A DNA stretch of 64,000 nucleotides from Variovorax paradoxus (GCF_030815975.1 NZ_JAUSXL010000002.1:3708501-3772500), one strand, 5' to 3'. Positions 1 to 9,905 are shown, counted from the first letter of the stretch. Made by a program: numbers and translations. Notes: a model not told the origin generated them from the sequence alone.

Positions 1-254
1 CGTCGCTGGTGGCGGTGGGCACCTATTCGCTGCTGCTGGCATGGAACGAATACCTCTACGCCTTCCTGCTGCTGTCGAACGACAGGAGCGTGACGCTCGC
101 GGTGGCGCTCGGCAACTTCCTGTCGGCCGACGATTCGCCGTGGGAGCTGCTGATGGCCACCGGCCTCATCTACGCATTGCCGCCTGCGGCGATCTATTAC
201 GCCTTCAAGCGCTACATGGTGGGCGGACTCACCGCTGGTGCCGTCAAGAGCTGA
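1..254 (+). CDS. Carbohydrate ABC transporter permease, C-terminal part (5' end outside window)
   Basis: Inner-membrane permease subunit of a sugar-type ABC importer, MalG/UgpE-like. Only about the last 83 residues are present. The visible part starts near the conserved coupling-helix region (AWNEYLYAFLLL), followed by a loop and a last hydrophobic helix ending in YAFKRYMVGGLTAGAVKS, which is the typical C-terminus of this family. The reading frame is open to the left edge, so the gene starts upstream. It is followed after 19 bases by a MalK-type ATPase, so the two belong to one operon whose binding protein and second permease lie outside the window. The sugar substrate cannot be read from this fragment. 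Confidence 0.9.
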   Translation, partial: SLVAVGTYSLLLAWNEYLYAFLLLSNDRSVTLAVALGNFLSADDSPWELLMATGLIYALPPAAIYYAFKRYMVGGLTAGAVKS

Positions 255-273
255 GCGAACCCTGGGAATAAAA

Positions 274-1337
<1,064 letters not shown>

Positions 1338-1341
<4 letters not shown>

Positions 1342-2351
1342 TCGGTGCGCAGCCGGAGCAGCGCGCGCACGAAGCCGTGGTCCGAGCGCGAGCGGTCGCG
1401 GCCTTCGTGCAGGTGGTCGTTGAAGTAGTCGACCCGGCGCACGTCGCCCAGGCTGCGCCGGCTCGTCGCAACGAACTCCTCGCTCACGAAGATCTGGTCG
1501 AGCACGGCCGGAAAGCCCTGGTGGATGTGCGAATAGGCCACGTCTTTCTTGAGCGCCGATTCGCCCTGCATCTCGTAGGCATTGAACAGCGCCACGTCGC
1601 GCGCGGCCTTGTCGTAGGCCACCTCGGAGGTGGCGGCCACCAGTTGCGTGGTGACGCTGTGCGGCTCGTCGTTGAAGTCGCCCATCACCACCAGCGGCGT
1701 GTTCGTGCCCTGCAGCAGGTCGATCACGATGCAGCGCAGGGCCGCCGCCTCGACGCCCCGCATGACGAGCGAGCGCAGCGAAGCCATTGCGCCGACCTTG
1801 CGGTCCTCCCGGTCTTCCAGGGCATTGCCTTGCGCGTCCTGCAGGAATTTCGGCCGCTTCGACTTGAGGTGCACCGTCAGCACATGCACCTGCTGCCCGT
1901 GCTTCATGCGCAGCGTGGCCAGGAGGGGCGGGCGCTCGAAGCGCGTGTGCGGGCCGAGGCCCGGCACCTCGACCCCGAAGCCCGGCGGAAAGTCGACGAA
2001 TGACTGGACATGGTCCACCTGCAGCCGCGTGGCGATGCCGACCCGCGGCGTGCCCTGCGCGCCGTTGTGCGGCGGCGTGTTCTCGGCGCCGGGCACCGAG
2101 ACGAAGTCGTAGCGCAGGCCGCTGCGCGCAATGGCGGCCTTCAGCGCGCTCTCGTCCCAGACTTCCTGCACCGCGAGCACGTCGGCATTGAGCGCGTGGA
2201 AGCGCTCGCCGGTCCAGGCGATCTTGCGTTCGTATTCGCGCTCGTCGTAGGCATCCTGGTTCTCGTAATACACCCGTTGCGGGTTGGCGAGATTCAGCAG
2301 GTTGCAGGTGGCGACGAAGAGGGTGGCGTAGTTGGGCGGGATGTCTTGCAT
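1338..2351 (-). CDS. Endonuclease/exonuclease/phosphatase family protein
   Basis: Metal-dependent phosphoesterase of the DNase I-like fold, 337 aa. The diagnostic motifs are present in order: an early Asn (TCNLLNL), QEVWD at about 62-66 with the metal-binding Glu, VHLKSKRP in the middle, GDFNDEPHS, and SDHGFV close to the C-terminus. There is no signal peptide, so it is probably cytoplasmic. The family covers nucleases, phosphatases and lipid phosphodiesterases, and the substrate cannot be told here. The frame stays open far upstream, but homology-like sequence begins at MQDIPPNYA, so the ATG at 2351 is used. The gene converges on the ABC ATPase with overlapping stop codons and is divergent from the lipoprotein gene at 2541. 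Confidence 0.9.
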
Positions 2352-2540
2352 GGCTTGCAATTGTGTTCGCACGGGTTCGCGCGAGATGACGCCTTTCGCA
2401 TTAACGAACACGAGAGCGCGGCTTCGTGGGTGTTGCCTGGCTGACAAAAAGCGCGGAAAACGTGTTGGATTTGTGATCCTCCAACGTTTGTGTCGGCACT
2501 TGCAAGTCGACAATCCGGCGTCCTTCCTGGAAGAGAAAAA

Positions 2541-2972
2541 ATGCAATTTCGATCGAGCTGTTCCGTTCTCCTGGCGTGCCTCACGCTCGCCGCTTGCCAA
2601 TCGGCCCCCTTGTACGAGCCCGGCCGGCGCGCTCTGGTTGCGGCGCAGGAAGACGAGGAACGCACCGTGGTTGGCCAGCCGGTGCCCGGCACGGCATTCG
2701 CGCAGCTTCGGCCCAGCATGACCTATGCGGAGGCGGTCAGGATCGCAGGCAAGCCGAACGCCGAAACGGTCCGGAACACAGGCAAGGCCTGGATCCCCAC
2801 CTACAACGGAACGGACCGGTGGCGCCATTACCTGGCCTACAAAGGGCAGGGCGTGCTGGTCTTCGCGGGCACGGCAGGAGGCGAAATCGCCGAGATCTCG
2901 CGCACCAGAGCCTACACGCCCGACGTGCTGATCCAGATCGTGCACAACCCGGCGGACAGCGGAAAGCTCTGA
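2541..2972 (+). CDS. Small lipoprotein with BamE/SmpA-like segment
   Basis: Predicted lipoprotein, 143 aa. The N-terminus has a charged start, a hydrophobic stretch and a lipobox LAAC with Cys19, so it should be exported and lipid-anchored. The mature part contains LRPSMTYAEAVRIAGKPNAE, followed by a Trp-rich section. This resembles the helix-loop-GxP pattern of BamE/SmpA-fold proteins, but the match is weak and I do not assign a role in outer-membrane assembly. ATG at 2541 is chosen because it gives a proper signal peptide and has an A/G-rich Shine-Dalgarno (GGAAGAG) 7 bases upstream; earlier in-frame starts only add a basic tail. It lies 9 bases before the next lipoprotein gene, probably one transcript. 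Confidence 0.75.
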   Translation: MQFRSSCSVLLACLTLAACQSAPLYEPGRRALVAAQEDEERTVVGQPVPGTAFAQLRPSMTYAEAVRIAGKPNAETVRNTGKAWIPTYNGTDRWRHYLAYKGQGVLVFAGTAGGEIAEISRTRAYTPDVLIQIVHNPADSGKL

Positions 2973-2981
2973 GGCAAGCCG

Positions 2982-3710
2982 ATGAAGCCTGTCGATCGCA
3001 GCCTGCCGTCCCGCCGCGTCGTGCTGGCCCTGGCCCTTACCGGCATCCTGGTGCTCGCGGGCTGCGGCTCCAGGCCCGCAACTGTGCCGGAACTTCCCAC
3101 CGTCACCCGCGTCATGGTGATCCCCGTGGCACCGATCAAGAAGCTTCACACCGAGAACAAGGGCATCCCGCTCGGCGTGCTGTGGCAGTCGATTGCCGAT
3201 CGCGTCAAGGGCTCCGAATTCAACGAGCGCATGGAAGCCGTCCGCAATGACATGGGGCCGAAGATGACGGCCGCACTGGTTGCGCAGTTGAATGCGCAGG
3301 GCTACCAGGCGCAGGCGCTCGAGGGCGTTTCCAGGCCGGCGGCTTCGCCCGACAACATCGACTACGGAATGCTGCCGACTTCGGAGCCGGTGCTGCACGT
3401 CTACTTCAACGAGGTCGGCATGTATTCGGCGCGCTTCTCGACCGACTATGTGCCGCGCGTGAACCTGAGCGCCTACCTGATGACCGCCAAGGACGGCGAC
3501 ACCGTGTATTCCGAGACCATCTACTACGGTGCCGATGCCAGCGGCGATTCTTCCGGCAGCGTGCCCGCGAAGGCGCGCGATCGCTGGGGCAGCTTCGGCG
3601 AACTGGTGGCGCAGCCGCAGGAGGTGGCGCGCAGCTATGACGATGCGGTGGCCGCGCTGGCCATCAGGATCGCGAAGAACATCCGGGCCAACACGGCGCC
3701 GCCGCGCTGA
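2982..3710 (+). CDS. Putative lipoprotein, unknown function
   Basis: Predicted lipoprotein of 242 aa with a twin-Arg start (PSRR), hydrophobic segment and lipobox LAGC (Cys28). The mature domain is mixed alpha/beta in appearance, with no motif that I recognise; residues such as PVLHVYFNEVGMYS and VYSETIYYGAD suggest beta strands. The C-terminus (ALAIRIAKNIRANT) looks helical. It sits 9 bases downstream of another small lipoprotein, which suggests co-transcription and a shared envelope role. I do not recognise the family, and function is unknown. Confidence 0.75.
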   Translation: MKPVDRSLPSRRVVLALALTGILVLAGCGSRPATVPELPTVTRVMVIPVAPIKKLHTENKGIPLGVLWQSIADRVKGSEFNERMEAVRNDMGPKMTAALVAQLNAQGYQAQALEGVSRPAASPDNIDYGMLPTSEPVLHVYFNEVGMYSARFSTDYVPRVNLSAYLMTAKDGDTVYSETIYYGADASGDSSGSVPAKARDRWGSFGELVAQPQEVARSYDDAVAALAIRIAKNIRANTAPPR

Positions 3711-3713
3711 CGG

Positions 3714-3746
3714 AAAAAAGACAAAGGGCACCGAGGTGCCCTTTGT
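3714..3746 (-). terminator. Rho-independent terminator of rhlE
   Basis: A perfect 11-bp inverted repeat (ACAAAGGGCAC / GTGCCCTTTGT, loop CGAG) occupies 3721-3746. Read leftwards it is followed at once by CTTTTTTCC, a proper U-tract, so it terminates the helicase gene that ends at 3783. Rightwards there is only TTTGTTCATTTG, so termination of the lipoprotein pair would be weaker. Confidence 0.85.
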
Positions 3747-3782
3747 TCATTTGCGAGGCAGGTGTTCTACCTGCGGCGCTGA

Positions 3783-5624
3783 TCAGCGACCAAACGATCG
3801 GCCGCCACCGCCACCGCCACCGCCGCCGGAGCGGTTGCCACCGCCGCCGCCGCCGTAACCACCACCGCCGCCGCCGCCCGAACGGCCACCGCCGCCCGAA
3901 CGATTGCCGCCGTAGCCGCCACCGCCACCGCCCGGACGTCCGCGACCGCGGCCGCCACCCATGTGGTCGACGCTCGTGCGCAACGGATCCGGCTGGCCGT
4001 CGCCGCCCGCGACTGCTTCGGCGCGCAGGTGCGCCACCTGGTTGGCCTGCGTCGGGCTGTGGCTGTTGCCGTGATGGCGCGGTTGGCGCTCGTCATGCGG
4101 CAGATGATTCTGTTGTTGATGCTGAGGTGCATGGTGCGGCGTGCGTGCCGGGCCCTGCGGTCCGCGGCTTTGCGGCGCGCGGGCGCCCTGGCTGCGCGGG
4201 CCTTGGCCCTGTCCCTGGCCGCCACCATTGGCGTTGCGGCCTTGACCACCGCCGCCGCCCTGGCCGCCACCGCGGCGCTGGCCGCCGCCGTTGCCGCCAC
4301 CACCACCACCTCCAGCGCGCTCGCCGCCGCCCTGGCCAGCCTTGTTCTCGCGAATACGCGACAGCATTTCGGTGCGGGCAGCCTTGGCAGCTGCCTGCAT
4401 CACGTCGCGGCTCGGCGGACGGCCGGCGCCGCCCCAGATCGTCTGGCGACCCATTGCGATCGGTTCGGCGCGCTCGCCGTCCTCAGGGCCGAAGCCTTCG
4501 ACGAACTGCACCGGAATCGTCTGCTTGGTGAAGCGTTCGATTTCCTGCATGAAGCCTTCTTCGTCCAGGCAGACGAAGCTCACGGCCTCGCCGCTCGAAC
4601 CGGCGCGGCCGGTGCGGCCGATGCGGTGCACGTAGTCTTCGCTGACGTTCGGGATCTCGAAATTCACGACGTGCGGCAGCTCGTCGATGTCGATGCCGCG
4701 GGCCGCGATGTCGGTCGCCACCAGCGCGCGGATGTCGCCGCTCTTGAAGCCGGCCAGCGCCTGCGTACGCGCGCTCTGGCTCTTGTTGCCGTGCAGCGCC
4801 ATCGCCTCGATGCCGTTCTTGGTGAGGAACTCGGCCACGCTGTTGGCACCGAACTTGGTGCGCGTGAACACGAGCACCTGGCTCCACTTGTTCTCGTTGA
4901 TGATGTGCGCGAGCAGCGCCTTCTTCTTGCCGCGGCCCACGGGGTGGATCACCTGGGTGATGCGCTGCACGGTGGTGTTGCGCGGCGTGACCTGGATGCT
5001 CTGCGGGTTCTTGAGCAGCGTGGCGGCCAGGTCGCGGATCTCGTCGCTGAAGGTGGCCGAGAACAGCAGGCTCTGCTTTTCCCTGGGCACCAGCGCAAGA
5101 ATTTTCTTCACGTCATGGATGAAGCCCATGTCGAGCATGCGGTCGGCTTCGTCCAGGATCAGCATCTGGACCTGGCTCAGGTCGAGCATGCCCTGCTGCT
5201 GCAGGTCGAGCAGGCGGCCGGGGGTGGCCACGAGGATGTCGACGCCCTTCTTGAGCTTGCTGATCTGCGGGTTCATGCCCACGCCGCCGAAGATCACGGT
5301 CGAGTCGAGCTCCAGGTACTTGCCATAGGTGCGGACCGACTCCTCGACCTGGGCCGCGAGTTCGCGCGTGGGCGTGAGCACCAGCGCACGGATGCCGATG
5401 CCGCCGAACTTGTTGGTGGCGCTCGCGCCCACGCTGAGCTTGTGCAGCATGGGCAGGGTGAACGCAGCGGTCTTGCCGGTGCCGGTCTGGGCGCCGCCCA
5501 GAAGGTCGTGGCCTTCGAGGACCGCGGGAATGGCTTGCGCCTGGATGGGGGTGGGGGTGTCGTAACCGTGCTCGTGCACAGCCTTCAAGATGGCGGGAGC
5601 CAGCTTCAGTTCGTCAAAATTCAT
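3783..5624 (-). CDS. rhlE: DEAD-box ATP-dependent RNA helicase, RhlE type, with long Gly-rich tail
   Basis: Cytoplasmic RNA helicase, 613 aa, with a role in ribosome biogenesis and RNA remodelling. All core motifs are seen: Q-motif region ([11 protein letters not shown]), Walker A AQTGTGKT at 45-52, DEAD at 158-161, SAT at 189-191, and [10 protein letters not shown] near 335. The NFDELKLAP start is typical of the RhlE group. The last ~185 residues (from about 425) are low complexity: runs of Gly with Arg, Asn, Gln and Tyr (GGYGGN and GGGR repeats), interrupted by a His/Gln-rich stretch. ATG at 5624 is chosen because the 12 upstream in-frame residues are not family-like. A perfect hairpin terminator follows. 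The 5' leader is long, as often seen for cold-induced helicases (inference). Confidence 0.96.
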   Translation of the reverse strand: MNFDELKLAPAILKAVHEHGYDTPTPIQAQAIPAVLEGHDLLGGAQTGTGKTAAFTLPMLHKLSVGASATNKFGGIGIRALVLTPTRELAAQVEESVRTYGKYLELDSTVIFGGVGMNPQISKLKKGVDILVATPGRLLDLQQQGMLDLSQVQMLILDEADRMLDMGFIHDVKKILALVPREKQSLLFSATFSDEIRDLAATLLKNPQSIQVTPRNTTVQRITQVIHPVGRGKKKALLAHIINENKWSQVLVFTRTKFGANSVAEFLTKNGIEAMALHGNKSQSARTQALAGFKSGDIRALVATDIAARGIDIDELPHVVNFEIPNVSEDYVHRIGRTGRAGSSGEAVSFVCLDEEGFMQEIERFTKQTIPVQFVEGFGPEDGERAEPIAMGRQTIWGGAGRPPSRDVMQAAAKAARTEMLSRIRENKAGQGGGERAGGGGGGGNGGGQRRGGGQGGGGGQGRNANGGGQGQGQGPRSQGARAPQSRGPQGPARTPHHAPQHQQQNHLPHDERQPRHHGNSHSPTQANQVAHLRAEAVAGGDGQPDPLRTSVDHMGGGRGRGRPGGGGGGYGGNRSGGGGRSGGGGGGGYGGGGGGNRSGGGGGGGGGRSFGR

Positions 5625-5933
5625 TGGAAACAATAAGCGCCATACACGGCGCAGTGGCATCGGCCCGCTTGGCGTCTTTTGGTGACGCCGAGCCAGTCAA
5701 GGCTGATGAAGGTCAGGGGTGGGAGCCGGAAAGTCCGCCCTCGCAAGAGGGTTGAAAGGCGCTTTCTTCGTCCCCGGCAGAGAGCCGGTGTTGCGGGCAA
5801 CTGGACCCGGCAACGGTGTGTATTGTCGCATGAGTCGATAATCCATGGTTTGCCGCGCCCGAAAGCTTCCTTCGGGCGCCGGCGCCGTTCTCCGATTTTT
5901 CCCGAATCCCGCTACCCAAGGTAACCCTCACAG
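5625..5933. other. 309-bp divergent intergenic region, rhlE/ettA
   Basis: No gene is seen here. On the rhlE side there are two potential stems in the leader: GCGCC(ATACAC)GGCGC at about 5637-5652 and GGCGTC(TTTTGGT)GACGCC near 5678-5696. They could structure the helicase 5' UTR. A further GCCCGAAAGCTTCCTTCGGGC-type inverted repeat precedes ettA near 5858-5878. No promoter match strong enough to annotate. Confidence 0.4.
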
Positions 5934-7595
5934 ATGGCTCAATACGTCTATTCGATGAACCGCGTCAGCAAGACCGTGCCGCCCAAGCGGCAGCTCTTGA
6001 AAGACATTTCGCTTTCTTTCTTCCCCGGCGCCAAGATCGGCGTGCTCGGCCTGAACGGCTCGGGCAAGTCCACGCTGCTCAAGATCATGGCGGGTGTGGA
6101 CAAGGAGTTCGAGGGCGAGGCGCTGCCCATGCCGGGGATGACGATCGGCTATCTGGAGCAGGAACCCAAGCTCAACACCGAGCACACGGTGCGCGAATCG
6201 GTCGAAGAGTCCATGGGTGCGGTGTTTGCGGCCAAGGCGCGCCTCGAAGAGGTGTACATCGCCTATGGCGCCGAAGACGCCGACTTCGACGCGCTGGCGG
6301 CCGAGCAGGCCCAACTCGAAGCCATCATCGCCACCGCCGGCACCGATTCCGAACATCAACTCGAAATCGCCGCCGACGCATTGCGCCTTCCGCCGTGGGA
6401 CGCGAAGATCGGCCTGCTGTCAGGCGGCGAAAAGCGGCGCGTGGCGCTGTGCCGCCTCTTGCTGTCCAAGCCCGACATGCTGCTGCTCGATGAGCCGACC
6501 AACCACCTGGACGCCGAATCGGTGGAGTGGCTCGAAGTGTTCCTGCAGCGCTTCACGGGCACCGTGGTGGCCATCACCCACGATCGCTACTTCCTCGACA
6601 ACGCGGCCGAGTGGATCCTGGAAATGGACCGCGGCCGCGGCATTCCCTGGAAGGGCAACTACAGCACCTGGCTCGAGCAGAAGGGCGAACGCCTGGCGCA
6701 GGAGCAGAAGAGCGAAGAAGCCCACGCCAAGGCGCTGAAGAAGGAGCTGGAGTGGTCGCGCCAGAACCCGAAGGCACGCCAGGCCAAGAGCAAATCCCGC
6801 CTGGCCCGCTTCGAGGAGCTGAGCGACCTGGAATACCAGAAGCGCAACGAGACGCAGGAGATCTTCATTCCGGTGGCGGAGCGGCTGGGCCAGCAGGTGT
6901 TCGAGTTCCACGGCGTCAGCAAGTCCTTCGGCGACCGCATGCTGATCGACAACCTGAGCTTCACCGTGCCGCCGGGCGCGATCGTCGGCATCATCGGCCC
7001 GAACGGCGCCGGCAAGTCGACGCTCTTCAAGCTGCTCGCGGGCAAGGAGAAGGCGGACAGCGGCGAAGTCATCATCGGCTCGACGGTCAAGATGGCCTTC
7101 GTCGACCAGCACCGCGACGAGCTCGCCAACAACAAGACCGTGTGGGAAGACATCTCGAACGGCCTGGACATCATCAATGTCGGCAAGTTCCAGATGGCGA
7201 GCCGCGCCTACGCGGGCCGCTTCAACTTCAACGGCGCCGACCAGCAGAAGAAGGTCGGCACGCTGTCGGGCGGCGAGCGCGGCCGGCTGCACCTGGCCAA
7301 GACGCTGATCGCGGGCGGCAACGTACTGCTGCTGGACGAACCGTCGAACGACCTGGACGTGGAAACCCTGCGTGCGCTCGAAGACGCGCTGCTCGAATTC
7401 GCCGGCACGGTCATGGTCATCAGCCACGACCGCTGGTTCCTCGACCGCATTGCCACGCACATTCTTGCGGCCGAAGGCGACAGCCAGTGGACCTTCTTCG
7501 ACGGCAACTACCAGGAGTACGAAGCCGACAAGAAGAAGCGCCTGGGCGAAGAAGGGGCCAAGCCCAAGCGCATGCGCTACAAGGCGCTCAAGTAA
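5934..7595 (+). CDS. ettA: Energy-dependent translational throttle protein EttA
   Basis: ABC-F protein of 553 aa, the usual EttA length. It binds the ribosomal E site and gates the first elongation steps according to ATP/ADP ratio. Two ABC domains are complete: first Walker A GLNGSGKST at 39-47, signature LSGGEKRR at 162-169, DEPTN at 186-190; second Walker A GPNGAGKS near 355, LSGGERGR and LLLDEPSNDLDVET. Between them lies the charged linker helix pair (about 240-300; WSRQNPKARQAKSKSRLARFEEL), a hallmark of EttA. The C-terminal KPKRMRYKALK is also characteristic. There are no membrane segments. It stands alone, divergent from rhlE, with its own terminator. Confidence 0.97.
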   Translation: MAQYVYSMNRVSKTVPPKRQLLKDISLSFFPGAKIGVLGLNGSGKSTLLKIMAGVDKEFEGEALPMPGMTIGYLEQEPKLNTEHTVRESVEESMGAVFAAKARLEEVYIAYGAEDADFDALAAEQAQLEAIIATAGTDSEHQLEIAADALRLPPWDAKIGLLSGGEKRRVALCRLLLSKPDMLLLDEPTNHLDAESVEWLEVFLQRFTGTVVAITHDRYFLDNAAEWILEMDRGRGIPWKGNYSTWLEQKGERLAQEQKSEEAHAKALKKELEWSRQNPKARQAKSKSRLARFEELSDLEYQKRNETQEIFIPVAERLGQQVFEFHGVSKSFGDRMLIDNLSFTVPPGAIVGIIGPNGAGKSTLFKLLAGKEKADSGEVIIGSTVKMAFVDQHRDELANNKTVWEDISNGLDIINVGKFQMASRAYAGRFNFNGADQQKKVGTLSGGERGRLHLAKTLIAGGNVLLLDEPSNDLDVETLRALEDALLEFAGTVMVISHDRWFLDRIATHILAAEGDSQWTFFDGNYQEYEADKKKRLGEEGAKPKRMRYKALK

Positions 7596-7598
7596 GCC

Positions 7599-8060
7599 TC
7601 AGGCCGTTTCCGCAAAAGCGCGCGGTTCCGCAAGGGGCCGTGCGCTTTTTTCATCGTCGGCCGCAAACACCTCGCGCGCTGCGGCCAGGCCGTTGAGTGC
7701 GGCGGGGAAGCCCGCGTACACGGCCATCTGCATGAGGGTCTCGACGATTTCGGTGCGCGTGACGCCGACGTTGAGCGCGCCCTGGATGTGCACCTTGAGC
7801 TGCGGCGCGGCGTTGCCCATGGCCGTGAGCGCGGCCACCACCGCGATCTCGCGCGAACGCAGGTCGAGGCCGGGGCGCGAGTAGATGTCGCCGAACGGAA
7901 ACTCGATCAAGAGGCGCGCGAAATCAGGGGCGATGCCGGCCAGGCTTTCGACGACCTTGACGCCGCCTTCACCGTCGATCTGCTGGAGTTTGGCGAGCCC
8001 GCGCTCGTAGCGCAGGTTGTCGTCGTTGCGGTGCTGGCTTGCCGCTTGTGCTTGGGTCAT
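7599..8060 (-). CDS. Carboxymuconolactone decarboxylase family protein
   Basis: Small all-helical AhpD/CMD-fold protein of 153 aa, related to the 4-carboxymuconolactone decarboxylase gamma subunit (YGLAKLQQIDGEGG-type N-terminus, RSREIAVVAALTAMGNAAPQLK, HIQGALNVGVTRTEI). The AhpD-type CxxC is absent, so this is not a peroxidase-reductase member; a decarboxylase-like or unknown enzyme role is more likely. Start at 8060 has the purine-rich GGAAAGACGAG upstream. Its first 92 bases overlap the 3' end of the MerR gene in another frame, indicating translational coupling. The MerR-type protein is therefore its likely regulator, and transcription should come from the promoter at 8477-8507. Confidence 0.9.
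   Translation of the reverse strand: MTQAQAASQHRNDDNLRYERGLAKLQQIDGEGGVKVVESLAGIAPDFARLLIEFPFGDIYSRPGLDLRSREIAVVAALTAMGNAAPQLKVHIQGALNVGVTRTEIVETLMQMAVYAGFPAALNGLAAAREVFAADDEKSARPLAEPRAFAETA
7614..7651 (+). terminator. Rho-independent terminator of ettA, inside the convergent gene
   Basis: AAAAGCGCGCGG (7614-7625) pairs with CCGTGCGCTTTT (7638-7649) with one wobble, and TT follows (TTTTTT from 7646). It lies 19 bases after the ettA stop. It also lies inside the last codons of the leftward gene at 7599-8060, so the same bases encode the ...EKSARPLAEP... C-terminus of that protein. Confidence 0.8.
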
Positions 8061-8469
8061 TGCTCGTCTTTCCTTCGGGGGCTGTGCCCGGTGACGAGGG
8101 ACGCTTCCTGTCGATGGCACGGTAGTGCTCGATCTTCAGCGACAGCGCCTGCATGGATTGCTGCAGCGCCGCCACCTTGGCCTGGACATCGGCAAGATGC
8201 TGTTCGAGCATCTGGCGCCGCTCCCCGACACTGGCGTCCCCCTGGCTTCGAAGCCTGGCGAAGGCCTGCATGCCCTGGATGGGCATGCCGGTCTCGCGCA
8301 GGCGCAACAGGAAGGCCAGCCAGTCCAGGTCGGCGCTCGCATAGCGGCGCTGGCCGCCCGGTGCACGAGGCACCGCGGCGATCAGTCCAATGCGCTCGTA
8401 GTAGCGCAGCGTGTCGGCCGTGAGGCCGGTGCGCCGCGCGACTTCCGCAATGGTCAAGTGGGCTTCCAT
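7969..8469 (-). CDS. MerR family transcriptional regulator
   Basis: 166-aa one-component regulator. The N-terminal winged helix-turn-helix is canonical (LTIAEVARRTGLTADTLRYYERIGLI, then PGGQRRY), followed by the long coiled-coil dimerisation helix (MLEQHLADVQAKVAALQQSMQAL). There is no Cys cluster for metal sensing, so a metal or SoxR-type role is unlikely. The last ~30 residues are basic and disordered, and their codons overlap the start of the downstream gene by 92 bp. ATG at 8469 is the only start that gives the family N-terminus. A textbook MerR-type promoter with 19-bp spacer ends directly at the start codon, pointing to autoregulation. Confidence 0.93.
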   Translation of the reverse strand: MEAHLTIAEVARRTGLTADTLRYYERIGLIAAVPRAPGGQRRYASADLDWLAFLLRLRETGMPIQGMQAFARLRSQGDASVGERRQMLEQHLADVQAKVAALQQSMQALSLKIEHYRAIDRKRPSSPGTAPEGKTSNDPSTSGKPAPQRRQPALRARARQTPADRR

Positions 8470-8476
8470 GGCGGGA

Positions 8477-8507
8477 ATTCTCGAAGTTGGAGCGCACTCC
8501 AAGTCAA
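8477..8507 (-). promoter_or_regulatory. MerR-type promoter with long spacer and dyad operator
   Basis: Reading leftwards: -35 TTGACT (8502-8507), 19-bp spacer, -10 GAGAAT (8477-8482). Within the spacer is a 16-bp dyad (8487-8502) with perfect 6-bp arms TTGGAG / CTCCAA. Elongated 19-bp spacers with a central dyad are the hallmark of MerR-family activated promoters. The predicted start site falls at about 8470, so the regulator's ATG at 8469 would be nearly leaderless. Confidence 0.85.
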
Positions 8508-9898
8508 GCGCTTTTTGCGGCTTCTGCGGGCGGCGGCGTCCGGGGCGCGAAATCGCCCGGCTGCGGCCAGCGCATCTGCACGCGCCTTTGCACCGTGTGG
8601 ATGTTGTTGCGCAGCGCGTAGAGCTCGTCCGCGTATGACAGCGGAACGGCCACCTTGTTGACCACGCGGTCGAGCTCCTCGAGTTCGTCGAGCAATTCGT
8701 CGCGCCCGCCTTGGCGGGTATCCACCTTGGTCTCGATGTCGCGCAGCCGCGCATACCAGCGGAACACGCGGCGCCGCACGCGGAACTGGTAGAGCGGCGG
8801 CACCACGCGGCTCAGCGGCAGCATCAGCACCAGGAGGCCGCCAAGCACCAGCCACATGCGCTCGATCAGATTACTGGCCCAGAACGGCAGGTAGCGCTGC
8901 CAGAACGGCGGCGTGCCGTTGATCGCGCGGTCGCCTTCGGGGCTCACGGGCAGTTCGCTGGTGCGCGTGTTGGGGAAGTCGCGTGCGCGGTTGAACCAGC
9001 CGGCGTCGCTGTGCACGCCTTGCGCGGCCTGCGCGAAGAGCTGGCGCAGCGCGGGATGGGTCTCGTCGCGCGAGAGCAGCGAGGTGGTGGCCGCGAGCAG
9101 CGAGACGTCCGTAGGCGGCAGGTCTTTGGCCAGGTCGACCACGCCGCGCGGCAGCGTCACCGTCGAGAGGAACGGAAAGCGCCGCGAGTACGCATCGGCC
9201 TGGCCGAAGTCCATCAGCTTGATGTCGGGCGCGCGCAGCAGCCGCTGCACCTGCGGCGACTGCGGCGCCGAAGCCAGCACGATGGCGTCGAGCAGGCCGG
9301 CCTGCAGCGCTTCGGCCGCGGCCGCCTGTTCGAGGTTGGAAAGCTGCAGCGCCTCGGGCTCGAGATGGTTGGCCTTGAAGAGCCTTTCCATGATCTCGGG
9401 CAGGCCACTGCCCGCCAGGTCGACATTCACGCGCAGGCCGCGCAATTGGGCGAGTGATGTCAGGGTGGCGGTCTTGCGGTCGATCTTCTGCGCGCTGTCG
9501 GCGCGGTAGAAGAGCCAGATCGGCTCGAAGAACAGGCTGCCGAGGGAGGTGAGCCCGGCTTTCTCGTCGGCCACCGGATCGGCGCTGCCGCCGCGCACAA
9601 AGCCCACGTCGGCGCCGCCGCTGCGCAGCAGTTCCAGGTTCTCGGAAGAACCCGTGGTGGCCTTGAGTTCCACCTCGATGCCGCTCGTCTTGAGCAGCTC
9701 GGCATAGCGCTTGCCGAACTGCGAATAGGCGCTGCCGGTCGGTCCGGTGGCCAGCGTCACATGCTTGGGCGGCTGCGGCTCCAGCCACCAGTAGGCGGCG
9801 ATCAGCAGGCCGATCACGAGGAACACGACCGGGCCTGCCGAGGCGATGAGGTCGCGGATCGACAGCAGGATCAGTTTCAGCGTCTTGGGCATGGCCAT
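8504..9898 (-). CDS. TAXI-type TRAP transporter solute-binding protein, membrane-anchored at both ends
   Basis: 464 aa. The N-terminus has an uncleaved-looking hydrophobic segment (about 20-38), then a periplasmic TAXI-type binding domain (HVTLATGPTGSAYSQFGKRYAEL, GSSENLELLRSGGADVGFVRGG). Near residue 340 there is a second membrane segment (WLVLGGLLVLMLPLSRVV), followed by a cytoplasmic coiled region of about 100 residues. Classical TAXI proteins are soluble and lack this tail, and no TRAP membrane genes are adjacent. A sensing role or use of a distant permease are both possible. ATG at 9898 or 9892 could be used. It starts 7 bases after the P1 peptidase stop, so the two form one operon. Confidence 0.85.
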   Translation of the reverse strand: MAMPKTLKLILLSIRDLIASAGPVVFLVIGLLIAAYWWLEPQPPKHVTLATGPTGSAYSQFGKRYAELLKTSGIEVELKATTGSSENLELLRSGGADVGFVRGGSADPVADEKAGLTSLGSLFFEPIWLFYRADSAQKIDRKTATLTSLAQLRGLRVNVDLAGSGLPEIMERLFKANHLEPEALQLSNLEQAAAAEALQAGLLDAIVLASAPQSPQVQRLLRAPDIKLMDFGQADAYSRRFPFLSTVTLPRGVVDLAKDLPPTDVSLLAATTSLLSRDETHPALRQLFAQAAQGVHSDAGWFNRARDFPNTRTSELPVSPEGDRAINGTPPFWQRYLPFWASNLIERMWLVLGGLLVLMLPLSRVVPPLYQFRVRRRVFRWYARLRDIETKVDTRQGGRDELLDELEELDRVVNKVAVPLSYADELYALRNNIHTVQRRVQMRWPQPGDFAPRTPPPAEAAKSA

Positions 9899-9905
9899 GG
9901 GGAGC

